DNA of 64,000 bases from JBAZOO01 sp041648735 (GCA_041648735.1 JBAZOO010000003.1:62001-126000); one strand, 5' to 3'. Numbered from the stretch's first letter, positions 1 to 11,375 are shown. The notes: generated from the sequence alone by a model not told the origin. Numbers and translations: made by a program.

Positions 1-1
1 G

Positions 2-2305
2 GAACACCGCAAGGAAGTCATTTACCAATCCAATGGCTATGAACTTGCGGACACATTCGCCGTGCGCCGCGCGCAAGACGGGGCCATCATCTACTCCGGC
101 CAGCTTCGGGAAACACAGGATGATTTCGGAACCGTTCATGTCGGCGATTTCTCTTCCGTCACCGAAGAAGGTGAATATTATGTGGCGGTTGGCAAGTTCC
201 GTTCCGTCGGAACATTCCGGATCCGTCAGGGGCTGTGGGATGAGTTCCCGAAGATGGTGGCACGTCAATATTTTGGCCTGCGCCGAATCGGCGAGGACAA
301 TATCATGGGAAATTTGGGCGCGACGGTTGCTGTCCGGTGGGATGATGCGGTTACCAAGGACGGATCGTATGTTTATATCGGCAAAGGCTTCGCCGACGGG
401 GACGATCTGCGGCGGTATGCCAACGGCTCGCTGATCGTAGCCCAGTATTGTTTGCTGGAGCGGGCCAAGCCAACGTGGAACCGGGGAGACTGGCTCTATG
501 AGCAGGTGCGCTGGGGCTTGGACGGCACGCTCTCCTTTCTCGGCAAGAACGGGCTGCTCAAGTATGCTCTGCACGGGTTTAACGGCGATTCGGCGTGCGG
601 AACCGACGGGATCTTTGAAAGCGGGGATGAGGGGCTCGTTGTCGATCCGTTTAACGTGCATGATAACGTTTATGAATATAACGATTTGAACCGGGAGATC
701 ATCTACACCTCTCTCTTGCTGGGCCCGGCAGAGGCGTGCCTGGAATACCGCGAGCGGGATCCGGAGTTTTTCGGACGGGTGTTGGCTTTGGTGGTTCGCG
801 GGTATGAGGAGATCACCCGATTGTTCGATCCGTTCCCGCGGAAATATTCGTTAAGCGCATGGATTTGGCTGAACACCATCCTGTTCCAACTGACGGGGGA
901 ACCATCCTATAAAGCTAAGGCGATTGCGGCAAGCAACCAATTTATTCGGCTGCAGGTTGCGGAGAAGCACGGAGATGATTCTTTTGCAGCTTCCGGATGG
1001 TATCGTTACATTGCCGATCCGGAGCAGGATCCTTGGCGGCAGGCTGAATTCCGGTATGGGAAGTGGACCGACCTGGACAGCGCGACCCGAAGTCCCTGGG
1101 GCGAGAAGCCGGAGCAGGAAATCATGTTGATCCCGTGGATTTATCAAGGGCTGTTCCGGGCGATCGAATGCTTCAAGGACGCTCCCGAGAGACAAAGCTG
1201 GATCGATTCCATCACGGCGTATGGCAAAGAATACTTGGAGAGAATCGCTTCGCGCAACGTATACGGTCTGACGCCGATGAAGGTGGCTTCCAAGGGATTG
1301 ATCCGGCAGATTGGGAATTTGAGCTTCCAATATCATGCGGAAATCGGCAGGGCGTTCCATCAGTTGGGCAATGCGGCGCTGCTAATGAAGACGGGCAAAC
1401 TGACGGGCGACTCCGCCTTGCAGGATGCCGCATGGAAACAACTGCAATATTTCAGCGGCGTGAATCCCTTCGGCGTCGGGATGATCTTCGGGATTTCCAG
1501 CAACATCCCGTCCGGGCAATACCATTCTCATTATTCGGGGCGTGCCTTTCCCGGGGGGACAGTCAACGGCTTCAACTGCGTCTCAGCGGATAATGATTAC
1601 CCTAACTTTCAGTATTGGGAGTATTACGGGTATGCAAATCTTGCTTGCTTGTGGATGGCTACGGAGATCGTCGGCAAAACGCAGCAGGCGCCCATCGAAC
1701 TATGGCCCAGGCAGACGCAGGAAGCGCCCCATTCGAAGAAGCCTGATAGCCATTACCGGTATTCGTTCCCGGTCCGCTTCAAGGGAGGCTTCGCCTACCG
1801 CTTCGAGGCGACGGTGCGGGATGACGAGTCCCACCAGGTCAGTTGGCTTGTCAACGGGGTCGAAGGTGGTTCCGCGGCCAGTGGGCTCATCAGCAAGGAT
1901 GGCGTCTTTCAGGCGCCGTTCGTCCTGGAGGAGCAGACGGTCGTCATATCGGCACAAAGCGTCATATACCCGCATTACGTCGAATCCACACCCGCTGCCA
2001 TCATGCCGGTACCCAAACAAGTGGAAGGCTTGAGGCTCGAACGGACGCCGGAAGGCGTACTGTTGAACTGGGAACCGCTTGCTTGCAATACGACCGGTTA
2101 CACAGTATGGCGGCGGTTACCGGCCGGGAAGACGGAGGTGGGCACCATCTTCGAACGGATTGGCGTTGTGCATGAAGCTGAAGGCTCCTCATTCCTGTAT
2201 CGGGAGCCGGTTCCGGCGGGAACAGAGTTTCTGGTCAGGGGCTATCATCGGTCCGATGACAAAAACTACGGCTACGGTCAGGACTCGAAGCGGGTTAGGT
2301 TGTGA
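2..2305 (+). CDS. Glycoside hydrolase family 9-type protein, 5' end missing
   Basis: The reading frame is open from base 2, so the gene begins outside the window; 767 residues are visible. The N-terminal ~60 residues look like the immunoglobulin-like CelD_N domain that precedes GH9 catalytic domains (ending in VGTFRIRQGLWDEFPKM). An alpha-helical barrel-like region follows to about residue 560, with GH9-like landmarks: NPFGVGMIFGISS with a downstream YHSHYSG, and NDYPNFQYWEYYGYANL in the place of the usual catalytic Glu segment. The last ~200 residues look like Ig and fibronectin type III-like modules (LLNWEPLACNTTGYTVWRRL). The active-site motifs are not canonical, so activity on beta-glucans is inferred, not shown. 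Its stop overlaps a possible GTG of the next gene. GC is clearly lower than in the rest of the window. Confidence 0.7.
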   Translation, partial: EHRKEVIYQSNGYELADTFAVRRAQDGAIIYSGQLRETQDDFGTVHVGDFSSVTEEGEYYVAVGKFRSVGTFRIRQGLWDEFPKMVARQYFGLRRIGEDNIMGNLGATVAVRWDDAVTKDGSYVYIGKGFADGDDLRRYANGSLIVAQYCLLERAKPTWNRGDWLYEQVRWGLDGTLSFLGKNGLLKYALHGFNGDSACGTDGIFESGDEGLVVDPFNVHDNVYEYNDLNREIIYTSLLLGPAEACLEYRERDPEFFGRVLALVVRGYEEITRLFDPFPRKYSLSAWIWLNTILFQLTGEPSYKAKAIAASNQFIRLQVAEKHGDDSFAASGWYRYIADPEQDPWRQAEFRYGKWTDLDSATRSPWGEKPEQEIMLIPWIYQGLFRAIECFKDAPERQSWIDSITAYGKEYLERIASRNVYGLTPMKVASKGLIRQIGNLSFQYHAEIGRAFHQLGNAALLMKTGKLTGDSALQDAAWKQLQYFSGVNPFGVGMIFGISSNIPSGQYHSHYSGRAFPGGTVNGFNCVSADNDYPNFQYWEYYGYANLACLWMATEIVGKTQQAPIELWPRQTQEAPHSKKPDSHYRYSFPVRFKGGFAYRFEATVRDDESHQVSWLVNGVEGGSAASGLISKDGVFQAPFVLEEQTVVISAQSVIYPHYVESTPAAIMPVPKQVEGLRLERTPEGVLLNWEPLACNTTGYTVWRRLPAGKTEVGTIFERIGVVHEAEGSSFLYREPVPAGTEFLVRGYHRSDDKNYGYGQDSKRVRL

Positions 2306-2340
2306 GCATCATTCAATCCAGGAAGGAAGAGGGCGTAAAC

Positions 2341-4179
2341 ATGAATCAGATTAATCTGCATCCCGGTGAAGGTGAAGGGGTTAACCGCAGCATCCTATTT
2401 TACAGCAGGCTGATCGACCTGGAATCGTTTCGGCGCTTTGCCTATATGGCTGCGGAGCTGGGGGCGACACATGTCAACGTAGACAGTCTCCCTTTCAACC
2501 GATGGCGGTGGGAACTCGACCTGAACGATCCATACCCGAACTGGAGCATGATCACATTCACCTTGTTCGATGTGGCTGTTCCGGAGGTGTTGAAACAGTG
2601 GATTCCCGCCGATCGGGCGGAACGCAACCTGGAGCTTATCGCACGGAAAGGGCAAGTTCTGCGGGAGCTGGGGCTGAAGGGCTTGGTCATGGGATGCGAG
2701 CCGATGTGGCTGCCTGGAGGCGCGTACCGAGAGCATCCCGAGTGGCGTGGGCCGCGCTGCAATCATCCGCTAAGATCGCGCAACTCCTATTACAGCCCAT
2801 GCATCGACAACGCTGAAGTGCTGGCGATGTATAAGGAATCGGTAGCCAAGCTATGCCGCGCCGCGCCGATTGACCGCTTTTCCTTTCTGACGAACGACTC
2901 GGGAGCGGGCCTCTGCTGGAGCGAGGGGCTGTACCCAGGCGTTAACGGGCCAAGCGCGTGCCGGCAGCGGCCGCTGCCGGAGCGTATTAGCAGTTGGATG
3001 TCTGCCATGCAGGAAGGAGCAGCCCAAGCCGGACAGCAGGCTCAGATTAATCTGTATGGCACCATTCCGGCTTCGGAGGTGAATTACACCGCCGGGCAAC
3101 TGCTGCGGGACCAACTCATCGAAGGCCGGGGGCCGGGGATATCTGCTGCCTGGGCGGAAGCAGGGGCGCCCAACTTTATGTACGCTTCGTTCCAGTATCC
3201 GGTGAAGGAGTTGCCGCAGGCGGTGGATTTCGCCGAGCAGTTGGAAAGGGCGTTTGGCCGACAACATGACAACGTGGTAGTAGGCTTTCCATCGGACCGA
3301 TCCAGGGAATTGTTCGAGGTGTTTCGCCAATTCCGGAAGCAGGGAGGCAGCGGCCTGGCAGCCCGTGCCGCTCTGTTGCGCAATGCGGCAGAGGGGATTG
3401 CCGGCAGCGAAAGCGCCGGGCAATTGCTCGACGTATGGGAGCAGATCCGCCGTGCGATTGATGCAATCACCCCGCTTGAGAACGGCGGTCCCATCCTGCT
3501 GTTGGGCGTCGTCGGACAAAGATGGCTGACCCGTCCGCTCGTACCGTTCCCGCTGGAGCTTGCGGATGAACGGAAGGCGTACTACCGCCGTTTTCAATTT
3601 CAAGCGCGAAGCGAGCAGAATGCAGCAGATCTGATGGACTGCCAGGCAGCGAAATTCGCCCAAGGCAAGGTCGGCACTTGGCTTGCGAGCAAGCTTCTGA
3701 ACCGTGCGATCAATCACGCGCAGGCTGCAATTCAGCTCTTGGGCGCCATGAAGCCGGGTACGGCGGCGGCACAAGCGCAGGCCGCGGGGGCGGAAGCAGA
3801 GGGCTGGAATCGGGAGGAACTGCAGCGGCGTCTGCGCGTATTCGTCTGTATGCTGCGATGTGCGCTCCACACGGCCAACTACCAGGATTTGCTGGAGCGG
3901 TCGCGCAGCGCAAGCGCCGAGCCGGAGGTGGACCGCGGCGGCACCGCCCGCATTCTGCCGGTCGACATGCAGACGGTTGTCCGTGCCGAAACCGATAACA
4001 TGCTCGAGCTGATCGGACTGCTGGAATCTGCCGCGGAAGCGCCGCTGATCACGGCTTCTGAGCCGGACGATGAAAGCGTCTTTCTGCTTAGCCCTGACCT
4101 GGTGCGGCAGCTTCGGCTGAAAATCGATCTCATGGAGGAGCACTTCATGGAGCACAAACGGCTGAACGCCTCTTCGTGA
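2341..4179 (+). CDS. Unknown protein, possible TIM-barrel glycosidase-like
   Basis: This 612-residue protein has no family I can name with confidence. The ATG at 2341 is chosen over an in-frame GTG at 2302 because a strong purine-rich ribosome binding site (AGGAAGGAAGAGG) lies just upstream. The N-terminal half has the alternating strand-helix feel of a TIM barrel (LGATHVNVDSLPFNRWRWELD, LGLKGLVMGCEPMWLPGG, FSFLTNDSGAGLCW), with acidic residues after predicted strands as in glycosidases. The C-terminal third is helical and ends in a charged LRLKIDLMEEHFMEHKRL. It follows the GH9-type gene by 35 bases, so the two are probably cotranscribed and may act on the same carbohydrate. No signal peptide is seen. 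Confidence 0.55.
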   Translation: MNQINLHPGEGEGVNRSILFYSRLIDLESFRRFAYMAAELGATHVNVDSLPFNRWRWELDLNDPYPNWSMITFTLFDVAVPEVLKQWIPADRAERNLELIARKGQVLRELGLKGLVMGCEPMWLPGGAYREHPEWRGPRCNHPLRSRNSYYSPCIDNAEVLAMYKESVAKLCRAAPIDRFSFLTNDSGAGLCWSEGLYPGVNGPSACRQRPLPERISSWMSAMQEGAAQAGQQAQINLYGTIPASEVNYTAGQLLRDQLIEGRGPGISAAWAEAGAPNFMYASFQYPVKELPQAVDFAEQLERAFGRQHDNVVVGFPSDRSRELFEVFRQFRKQGGSGLAARAALLRNAAEGIAGSESAGQLLDVWEQIRRAIDAITPLENGGPILLLGVVGQRWLTRPLVPFPLELADERKAYYRRFQFQARSEQNAADLMDCQAAKFAQGKVGTWLASKLLNRAINHAQAAIQLLGAMKPGTAAAQAQAAGAEAEGWNREELQRRLRVFVCMLRCALHTANYQDLLERSRSASAEPEVDRGGTARILPVDMQTVVRAETDNMLELIGLLESAAEAPLITASEPDDESVFLLSPDLVRQLRLKIDLMEEHFMEHKRLNASS

Positions 4180-4293
4180 GCCAGGCCTGAATCGGCAAGC
4201 GCGCTTTCCGCATCGTCCGCGGCGTCTCCGAGGCGCGGATTGAAATCAAAATTCCGGTCAGTGAGTGGCTGTCCCCAAGAAGCGCGCCCCCCA

Positions 4294-4328
4294 AAGAAAA
4301 ACGGCGGCCGGGAGAACCCGGCCGCCGT
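4294..4328 (-). terminator. Rho-independent terminator after gapA
   Basis: A 12-bp GC-rich perfect stem (ACGGCGGCCGGG / CCCGGCCGCCGT, 4-base loop, 4301-4328) is followed on the minus strand by a T-rich run (TTTTTCTTT). It lies 39 bases past the gapA stop and is in the correct orientation to end that transcript. Confidence 0.85.
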
Positions 4329-4367
4329 CGCTTCTTCAAGCCCGTGTCGCCACGGGCGGGGAAGGGC

Positions 4368-5417
<1,050 letters not shown>

Positions 5418-5485
5418 GTCCATCACTCCTGTCTGGGTTCGGTTCGTGGGGAGAGCACTGCCCGGCCTGGGGCCCGGGGAAAGAA

Positions 5486-5503
5486 TTGTGATAATTTTCA
5501 CAA
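5486..5503. promoter_or_regulatory. Rex-like (or CRP-like) operator upstream of gapA
   Basis: TTGTGATAATTTTCACAA is an 18-bp near-perfect inverted repeat. It differs from the general Rex pattern TTGTGAA-N4-TTCACAA at one position. It also fits the CRP/FNR pattern TGTGA-N6-TCACA. It overlaps the predicted gapA -10 element, a position suited to a repressor, which favours Rex. Confidence 0.6.
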
Positions 5504-5529
5504 TGTAGCGGGCGGCGGCGGAAAAACAA
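5502..5529 (-). promoter_or_regulatory. Predicted gapA promoter
   Basis: On the minus strand TTGTTT (5524-5529) and TACATT (5502-5507) are separated by 16 bases, a sigma-70-like arrangement about 85 bases before the gapA ATG. The -10 overlaps the palindromic operator. Confidence 0.5.
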
Positions 5530-5532
5530 CCG

Positions 5533-5561
5533 TTGCCAGCGCCCTTTTTCCAGTCTATAGT
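5533..5561 (+). promoter_or_regulatory. Predicted rodA promoter
   Basis: TTGCCA (5533-5538) and TATAGT (5556-5561) are separated by 17 bases, a good sigma-70-like promoter 48 bases before the rodA ATG. It points away from the gapA promoter. Confidence 0.55.
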
Positions 5562-5609
5562 GCCGGCAGCCACGGCCAGCCGGATGCTGGGCGCGGCCCC
5601 GGAAGCCCC

Positions 5610-6779
5610 ATGCTCCTTCTCCATCTCCACTGGTCAACCCTGGCGCGCCGCCTGCTGCGCCTCGACCCCTGGCTGCTGCTGGCCACCCTCTTCCTCCTCG
5701 GCGTCGGCACCGTCACCATCTACAGCACCGGCATCCAGAGCGGCGGCGGCTTCGCCACCTATTGGCAACGGCAACTCCTCTGGGCAGCGCTGGGGCTGGC
5801 CGCCTACCTCGGCCTGGCCCTCATGGACTACCGCCGGCTCGGCCGCGGCGTCTGGTTCGCCTATGGCGCCGCCCTCGCCCTCCTCGTCCTGGTGCTGCTC
5901 TTCGGCCGCTCCGTCTACGGCTCGAAAAGCTGGCTGCCCCTGCTTGGCTTCACCCTCCAGCCCTCGGAGCTGGCCAAGCCCGCCACCCTGCTGATGCTCG
6001 CCTGGGTCGCCTCCCGCCCCGGCTGGCGCCCCGACCACCTCGGCCCGCTGCTGCCCCTCGCCGCCGTGCTCGCCATCCCCCTCGGCCTCGTCTTCCTCCA
6101 ACCCGACTGGGGGACGGCGCTCGCCTTCCTCGGCATCGCCATCCCCCTCTGCTTCGCCGGCGGCCTGCCCTGGCGCCTGATCCTCGCCGGCCTCGCCCTG
6201 GTCGCGGTGCTCGCCCCCGTCGGCTACCTCTATGCGCTCAAGCCCTACCAGCGCGACCGCATCGCCACCTTCCTCAACCCGGCGCGCGACCTCACCGACT
6301 CCGGCTGGAGCGCCCGCCAATCCATGCTCGCCGTCAGCAGCGGCGGCCTCCATGGCAAGGGCTTCATGAAGGGCACCATGCACGTGCTGGGCTACCTGCC
6401 GCGCACCGTCGCCCCCACCGATTTCATCTTCTCCGTGGTCGCGGAGGAGAACGGCTTCATCGGCGGGGTGGTGGTGATTGGCGCCTTCCTCCTCATCATC
6501 CTGCGCTGCCTGCGCATCGCCGCCCTCTCCTCCGACGAGTTCGGGGCCTACCTGGCCGTCGGCAGCGCCGGCCTGCTCTTCGTCCACGCCTACATCAACA
6601 TCGGCATGAACATGCAGGCGGCGCCGATCATTGGCATCCCCCTGCCGCTGGTCAGCTATGGCGGCTCCTTCGTGGTCGGCACCATGATCTGCCTCGGGCT
6701 GGTGCAGTCGGTCTACGTCCACAACGGCCACCCGCCGGAAACCGCCCGTGAGGAGCCTTTCCTCCTCGATCCCCTCTGA
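5610..6779 (+). CDS. rodA: Rod-shape-determining SEDS glycosyltransferase RodA
   Basis: This 389-residue integral membrane protein belongs to the SEDS family, which polymerises peptidoglycan glycan strands from lipid II together with a class B penicillin-binding protein. About ten hydrophobic segments are visible. Family landmarks are LQPSELAKPA near residue 120, FLQPDWGTALAF near 165, and FIFSVVAEENGFIGG followed by PLPLVSYGGS near the C-terminus. The FLQPD-GTA and APTDFIFSVVAEE forms are typical of RodA/FtsW; RodA is preferred because no division genes are nearby. A predicted promoter lies 48 bases upstream. It is followed by a short heptamer repeat and hflX in the same direction. Confidence 0.9.
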   Translation: MLLLHLHWSTLARRLLRLDPWLLLATLFLLGVGTVTIYSTGIQSGGGFATYWQRQLLWAALGLAAYLGLALMDYRRLGRGVWFAYGAALALLVLVLLFGRSVYGSKSWLPLLGFTLQPSELAKPATLLMLAWVASRPGWRPDHLGPLLPLAAVLAIPLGLVFLQPDWGTALAFLGIAIPLCFAGGLPWRLILAGLALVAVLAPVGYLYALKPYQRDRIATFLNPARDLTDSGWSARQSMLAVSSGGLHGKGFMKGTMHVLGYLPRTVAPTDFIFSVVAEENGFIGGVVVIGAFLLIILRCLRIAALSSDEFGAYLAVGSAGLLFVHAYINIGMNMQAAPIIGIPLPLVSYGGSFVVGTMICLGLVQSVYVHNGHPPETAREEPFLLDPL

Positions 6780-6794
6780 TTGCGCCCGCCGCCG

Positions 6795-6843
6795 CCCGTA
6801 GCCCGCAGCCCGCAGCCCGCAGCCCGTAGCCCGCAGCCCGTAG
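6795..6843. repeat. Heptamer tandem repeat CCCG(T/C)AG x7
   Basis: Seven perfect-length copies of the 7-mer CCCGTAG or CCCGCAG run head to tail between rodA and hflX. No coding or structural role is apparent; it is probably slippage-prone intergenic DNA. Confidence 0.85.
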
Positions 6844-6858
6844 CTCCCCCTCCCCCCC

Positions 6859-8193
<1,335 letters not shown>

Positions 8194-8270
8194 TGCTTGA
8201 CCCTGTACGCCACTCCCGCACCCCGTGAAAATCCACAATTGCCGCATTGTCCGGAGGTTTTCGCCCGGCG

Positions 8271-8374
8271 CCCGCGGAGTCCGCGGCGGGGGAAGTGTTT
8301 TCTCCGTGGTTTCCGGGTGCTCCGTGCGAAGACCGGATTTGCCTGTCCCCCCAACGTGCGAGGGGACAGGCAAA
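8271..8374. repeat. Dispersed repeat copy (third, diverged) with attached hairpin
   Basis: Bases 8271-8350 match the 87-bp repeats that flank the defence island at 16019 and 32589, with several differences. The last bases form the left arm of a perfect 13-bp inverted repeat, TTTGCCTGTCCCC / GGGGACAGGCAAA (8338-8350 and 8362-8374). The rest of the 314-base gap between hflX and the next gene holds nothing else I recognise apart from the small dyad at 8475. Confidence 0.75.
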
Positions 8375-8474
8375 ACCGGGCGCCGGCAGGTCCGTGGGCG
8401 TCCGTGCCCTGTCCGTGTTCCGTGTCCACGCCGCCCGCCGCCCGACCGGAGCCACAACATGCAACCGCACCTTG

Positions 8475-8493
8475 CATTTGGAAAAACCAAATG
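8475..8493. promoter_or_regulatory. AT-rich dyad upstream of AAA/DUF4143 ATPase
   Basis: CATTTGG-AAAAA-CCAAATG is a perfect 7-bp inverted repeat in an AT-rich patch, 15 bases before the ATG at 8508, surrounded by very GC-rich DNA. Position and symmetry suggest an operator or a translation-controlling hairpin. Confidence 0.4.
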
Positions 8494-8507
8494 TATTTTA
8501 CGATGCC

Positions 8508-9641
8508 ATGATCCAAAGACCTTTCTGGCAGCAGCGAATCGCGGCGGCGTGGCGCGAAGCGCCCATTGCCTGGCTCTGCGGTGTCCGCCGCGTGGGCAAG
8601 ACCACCTTGGCCGAAAGCCTGGACGCCGGACAACTGCTCTACGTCAACTGCGACCTGCCCGCGACCGAAGAGATGCTGCGCGATCCGGAACTGTTTTTCC
8701 GCGGCTGCTCCAAGCCGGTCGTCGGATTTGATGAAATCCATCAGCTTCGCGACCCGGCGCGGGTTTTGAAGATCGGTGCCGACTGCTTTCCGAACCTCAA
8801 AATCCTTGCCACCGGTTCTTCCACGCTGGCCGCCAGCAAAAAGTTCCGCGACACCTTGACGGGCCGCAAGCGGCTGGTGCATCTAACCCCGGTCCTGTGG
8901 GATGAATTGGCGGCCTTTGGCGTCACGCTGCCGCGGCGGTTGTTCCATGGCGGCTTGCCGCCCGCGCTGCTGGCGGATGCGAAATTGCCGGCCTTTTACC
9001 GGGAATGGCTGGATTCCTTTTTCGCCCGGGACATCCAGCGGCTATTCGGGTTCCGGGACATGAACCGCTTCAATGCGCTGTTTGAATATCTGCTGAAACA
9101 GAGCGGGGGGCCGTTCGAGGTGACCAAGGCGGCGGCGGCACTGGGGATCAGCCGGCCGACCGTGGAAAGCCACGTCAGCGCGCTGGAGATCACCCATGCC
9201 GTCACGCTGGTGCGCCCCTTCCACGGCGGCGGACAGAACGAACTGGTCAAGCAGCCCAAGATTTACGCCTTCGACACGGGGTTTGTGAGTTTCGCGCGCG
9301 GCTGGGATCCCCTGCGGCAGGAAGACTTGGGGACATTGTGGGAGCATTTGGTCCTGGAACATCTCCAAGCCCATTTTCCGGACACGCCGGTGCGCCATTG
9401 GCGCGACAAGCAGGGACGGGAAGTGGATTTCGTCCTGCCCCGCAGCCGGGATGAAGTGGATCTCATTGAGTGCAAGTGGGATCCCGGTGCGTTCGATGGT
9501 GCCGCCCTGCACGTCTTCCGCGGTTTTTATCCCAGAGGCCGCAACTACCTGGTCAGCCCCTCGGGGCGGGAGGGGTACACCCGGCGCTTCGGCGAACACG
9601 AAGTGCGGATCTGCACCCCGTCGGAACTGCGCGGGCCGTAA
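8508..9641 (+). CDS. AAA-family ATPase with C-terminal DUF4143
   Basis: This 377-residue protein has the AAA_14 plus DUF4143 layout. It opens with a Walker A motif, GVRRVGKTTLA (residues ~21-31), and a Walker B-like VVGFDEIHQL. A sensor-like ILATGSSTLAAS follows, then a winged-helix-like stretch (ISRPTVESHVSALE), and a C-terminal restriction-endonuclease-like fold with REVDFVLP and DLIECKW. The conserved E-D-EXK-like pattern suggests a nuclease-type core. These proteins are widespread, often horizontally moved, and of unknown physiological role. The ATG at 8508 directly follows an AT-rich dyad. A decayed relative of the C-terminal domain occurs at 49268-49522. Confidence 0.85.
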   Translation: MIQRPFWQQRIAAAWREAPIAWLCGVRRVGKTTLAESLDAGQLLYVNCDLPATEEMLRDPELFFRGCSKPVVGFDEIHQLRDPARVLKIGADCFPNLKILATGSSTLAASKKFRDTLTGRKRLVHLTPVLWDELAAFGVTLPRRLFHGGLPPALLADAKLPAFYREWLDSFFARDIQRLFGFRDMNRFNALFEYLLKQSGGPFEVTKAAAALGISRPTVESHVSALEITHAVTLVRPFHGGGQNELVKQPKIYAFDTGFVSFARGWDPLRQEDLGTLWEHLVLEHLQAHFPDTPVRHWRDKQGREVDFVLPRSRDEVDLIECKWDPGAFDGAALHVFRGFYPRGRNYLVSPSGREGYTRRFGEHEVRICTPSELRGP

Positions 9642-9731
9642 ACTCGCCGCTTGATTCACGACCTTCAAGGCCGAATTTGCCTGTCCCCAAGGCGGTCCCG
9701 GCGGCCTCAGCCAGCGGTTGCCGGCGGCGGG

Positions 9732-10265
9732 CTACATCAGCCGCCCTTCCTGGGCCAGCCGCTGGAGTTCCTGCTGGAACGCCATGATGTCCTGCTGGGT
9801 GGGCTTGGCGGAGCCGGCGGCGGGCTGGAGGCCGAGCCGGCCATAGTTGTCCACGTACCATTCGCCCTTGGCGCCGGAGGCGAAGCTGACTTCGCCGCTG
9901 ATGGCGGCGCCGGGGCGCACCAGCTTGTTGACGCTGACGGTGGTCGCGCCGCCGCCGGCCGGCGGCGGCGCGGCGGCGAAGTCGTCGCCCGGCAGTTCCT
10001 CGGCTTCCAGCCCCTCCTCATCCGCGGCCGTCCCCGGAATGCCCGGCGGAGTGGCGGCAGCCATGGCCGGCGCGGGTGCCGGCTTGGGGGGGGCGACGGG
10101 ATCCTGCCGCTGCCAGTTGACTTGCAGGTCGGCCGCCAGCAGGCGCAGGTCGAAATAGGTCAGCTTGACCCCCTGCCGCTCCAGCTCCCGCTGCACTTCG
10201 GAGAGACTTTTGCCGGCATTGAGCAGTTGGACGATCAAGTCGTTGCGTTGGTCATCGGTCAGCAT
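9732..10265 (-). CDS. Conserved small protein of unknown function
   Basis: This 177-residue protein has three parts. The N-terminal ~50 residues are helical and DNA-binding-like in feel (DQRNDLIVQLLNAGKSLSEV). A Pro/Ala-rich linker follows at ~57-100. The C-terminal ~75 residues contain a compact beta-rich segment (VRPGAAISGEVSFASGAKGE) and a short closing helix. The phrase GKSLSEVQRELERQGVKLTYFD resembles helix-turn-helix starts, but I do not recognise the family. The gene ends at 9732 and lies 59 bases downstream of the nucleotidyltransferase gene, so the two are probably cotranscribed. Confidence 0.65.
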   Translation of the reverse strand: MLTDDQRNDLIVQLLNAGKSLSEVQRELERQGVKLTYFDLRLLAADLQVNWQRQDPVAPPKPAPAPAMAAATPPGIPGTAADEEGLEAEELPGDDFAAAPPPAGGGATTVSVNKLVRPGAAISGEVSFASGAKGEWYVDNYGRLGLQPAAGSAKPTQQDIMAFQQELQRLAQEGRLM

Positions 10266-10324
10266 GGTGGTGAAGAACTCCAGCGCCAGCAAGGACGGCG
10301 GCGGCGCATTCCGGGTTTCAGGCT

Positions 10325-11251
10325 TCAAGAATTCTCGCCCCACAAGGGCTGGGGATAGCGGCCGGCCACGGTCAGGGCGCGGATGTTGGCGACGACCTCC
10401 GGCCGGTCTTCGGGGTAGGTCATGCCGAACCAGGCATCGCCGGTGCGCAGGACCTTGACGGTCGCCTCCCCCTCGCGGACGAGCCGGTCGGCCACGCTGG
10501 GAATGTAGAACTCGGCCTTGGGGTCGTGGGCGTGTTCGTGGAGGAACTCGACGAACAGCCGGTCGAGATGGGGGAAGATGGCCGGCGTGAAGCCCCACAT
10601 GTTCATCGAGACAACCGTCTCCTCCGGCAGCGGCGTGAAGCCGCCGTCGGGGTTGGCGTTGCGGATGCCGGCGGGGGAGTCGGCGATCTTCGGGTGCTCG
10701 ACGACCCCTTGCAGGAACCCCTCGCCGTCCAGCCGGCAGACGCCGCGGCTGACCGTGCCGAACTTGGAGAGGGTGCGGCGCAGGGGGAAGCCGACCATGG
10801 CGAAGGGATGGGGGCGGGTGGAGGCGGCCGGCTGGCGGCGGAGGAAGTCGCCGAGCACCTCGTAGGATTCGGCGCCGTAGAAATCGTCGGCATTGATGAC
10901 GGCGAACGGCTCCTGGACGGCGTGGCGGGCGGCACGGATGGCGTGGCCGGTGCCCCACGGCTTCGAGCGGCTGGCGGAAAGCTTGAAGCCCGCCGGCAGG
11001 TCGGCCAGCTCCTGGAAGACGACTTCAACCCCGAAGCCGGCGGGCAGCTTGCCGGCGAAATGGTCGCGGACCGGCTTCTCCAGTTCGCGGCGGAGGACGA
11101 AGACGGCCTTGCCGAAGCCGGCGCGCCAGGCGTCGTGGACGGCGTAGTCCAGGGCGATCTCGCCATGGTCGCCGACCGGCGCGATCTGCTTGAAGCCGCC
11201 GTAGCGGCTGCCGAGGCCGGCGGCGAGGATGATCACGGTGGGTTTGGGCAT
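10325..11251 (-). CDS. NTP-transferase (sugar nucleotidyltransferase-like) protein
   Basis: This 308-residue protein carries the nucleotidyltransferase signature at its start (ILAAGLGSRYGGFKQIAPVG), the NTP-binding loop, and the metal-binding VINADDFYG near residue 120. A later WGFTPAIFPHLD is typical of sugar-1-phosphate nucleotidyltransferases. The exact sugar and nucleotide cannot be told from sequence. The start is the ATG at 11251, which immediately precedes the family motif. It is divergent from rex across 173 bases that contain a Rex-like operator, so it may share that control. Confidence 0.85.
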   Translation of the reverse strand: MPKPTVIILAAGLGSRYGGFKQIAPVGDHGEIALDYAVHDAWRAGFGKAVFVLRRELEKPVRDHFAGKLPAGFGVEVVFQELADLPAGFKLSASRSKPWGTGHAIRAARHAVQEPFAVINADDFYGAESYEVLGDFLRRQPAASTRPHPFAMVGFPLRRTLSKFGTVSRGVCRLDGEGFLQGVVEHPKIADSPAGIRNANPDGGFTPLPEETVVSMNMWGFTPAIFPHLDRLFVEFLHEHAHDPKAEFYIPSVADRLVREGEATVKVLRTGDAWFGMTYPEDRPEVVANIRALTVAGRYPQPLWGENS

Positions 11252-11347
11252 GGTCGGTTCGGCCTTTCCGGGTTCGCCGGCCGGGATGGGCGGCGTGGCG
11301 GCGGCAGGGGTTGTACTGTAGCCGCGCAAGGCGCTGGCGCAACCGGC

Positions 11348-11375
11348 TTGACTTCCGGTGGGGAGGGAGTAGACT
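11348..11375 (+). promoter_or_regulatory. Predicted rex promoter
   Basis: TTGACT (11348-11353) and TAGACT (11370-11375) are separated by 16 bases. The inferred start point falls at the edge of the palindromic operator at 11381, the usual place for an autorepressor. Confidence 0.5.

Noticed and set aside
5486..5503. CRP/FNR site as the only reading of the gapA dyad
   Set aside because: It fits CRP as well, but it covers the predicted -10, where an activator is unlikely, and rex is nearby. Kept as an alternative only.
6795..6843. Heptamer repeat between rodA and hflX as a regulatory array
   Set aside because: It is a simple tandem repeat with no dyad, and slippage explains it.
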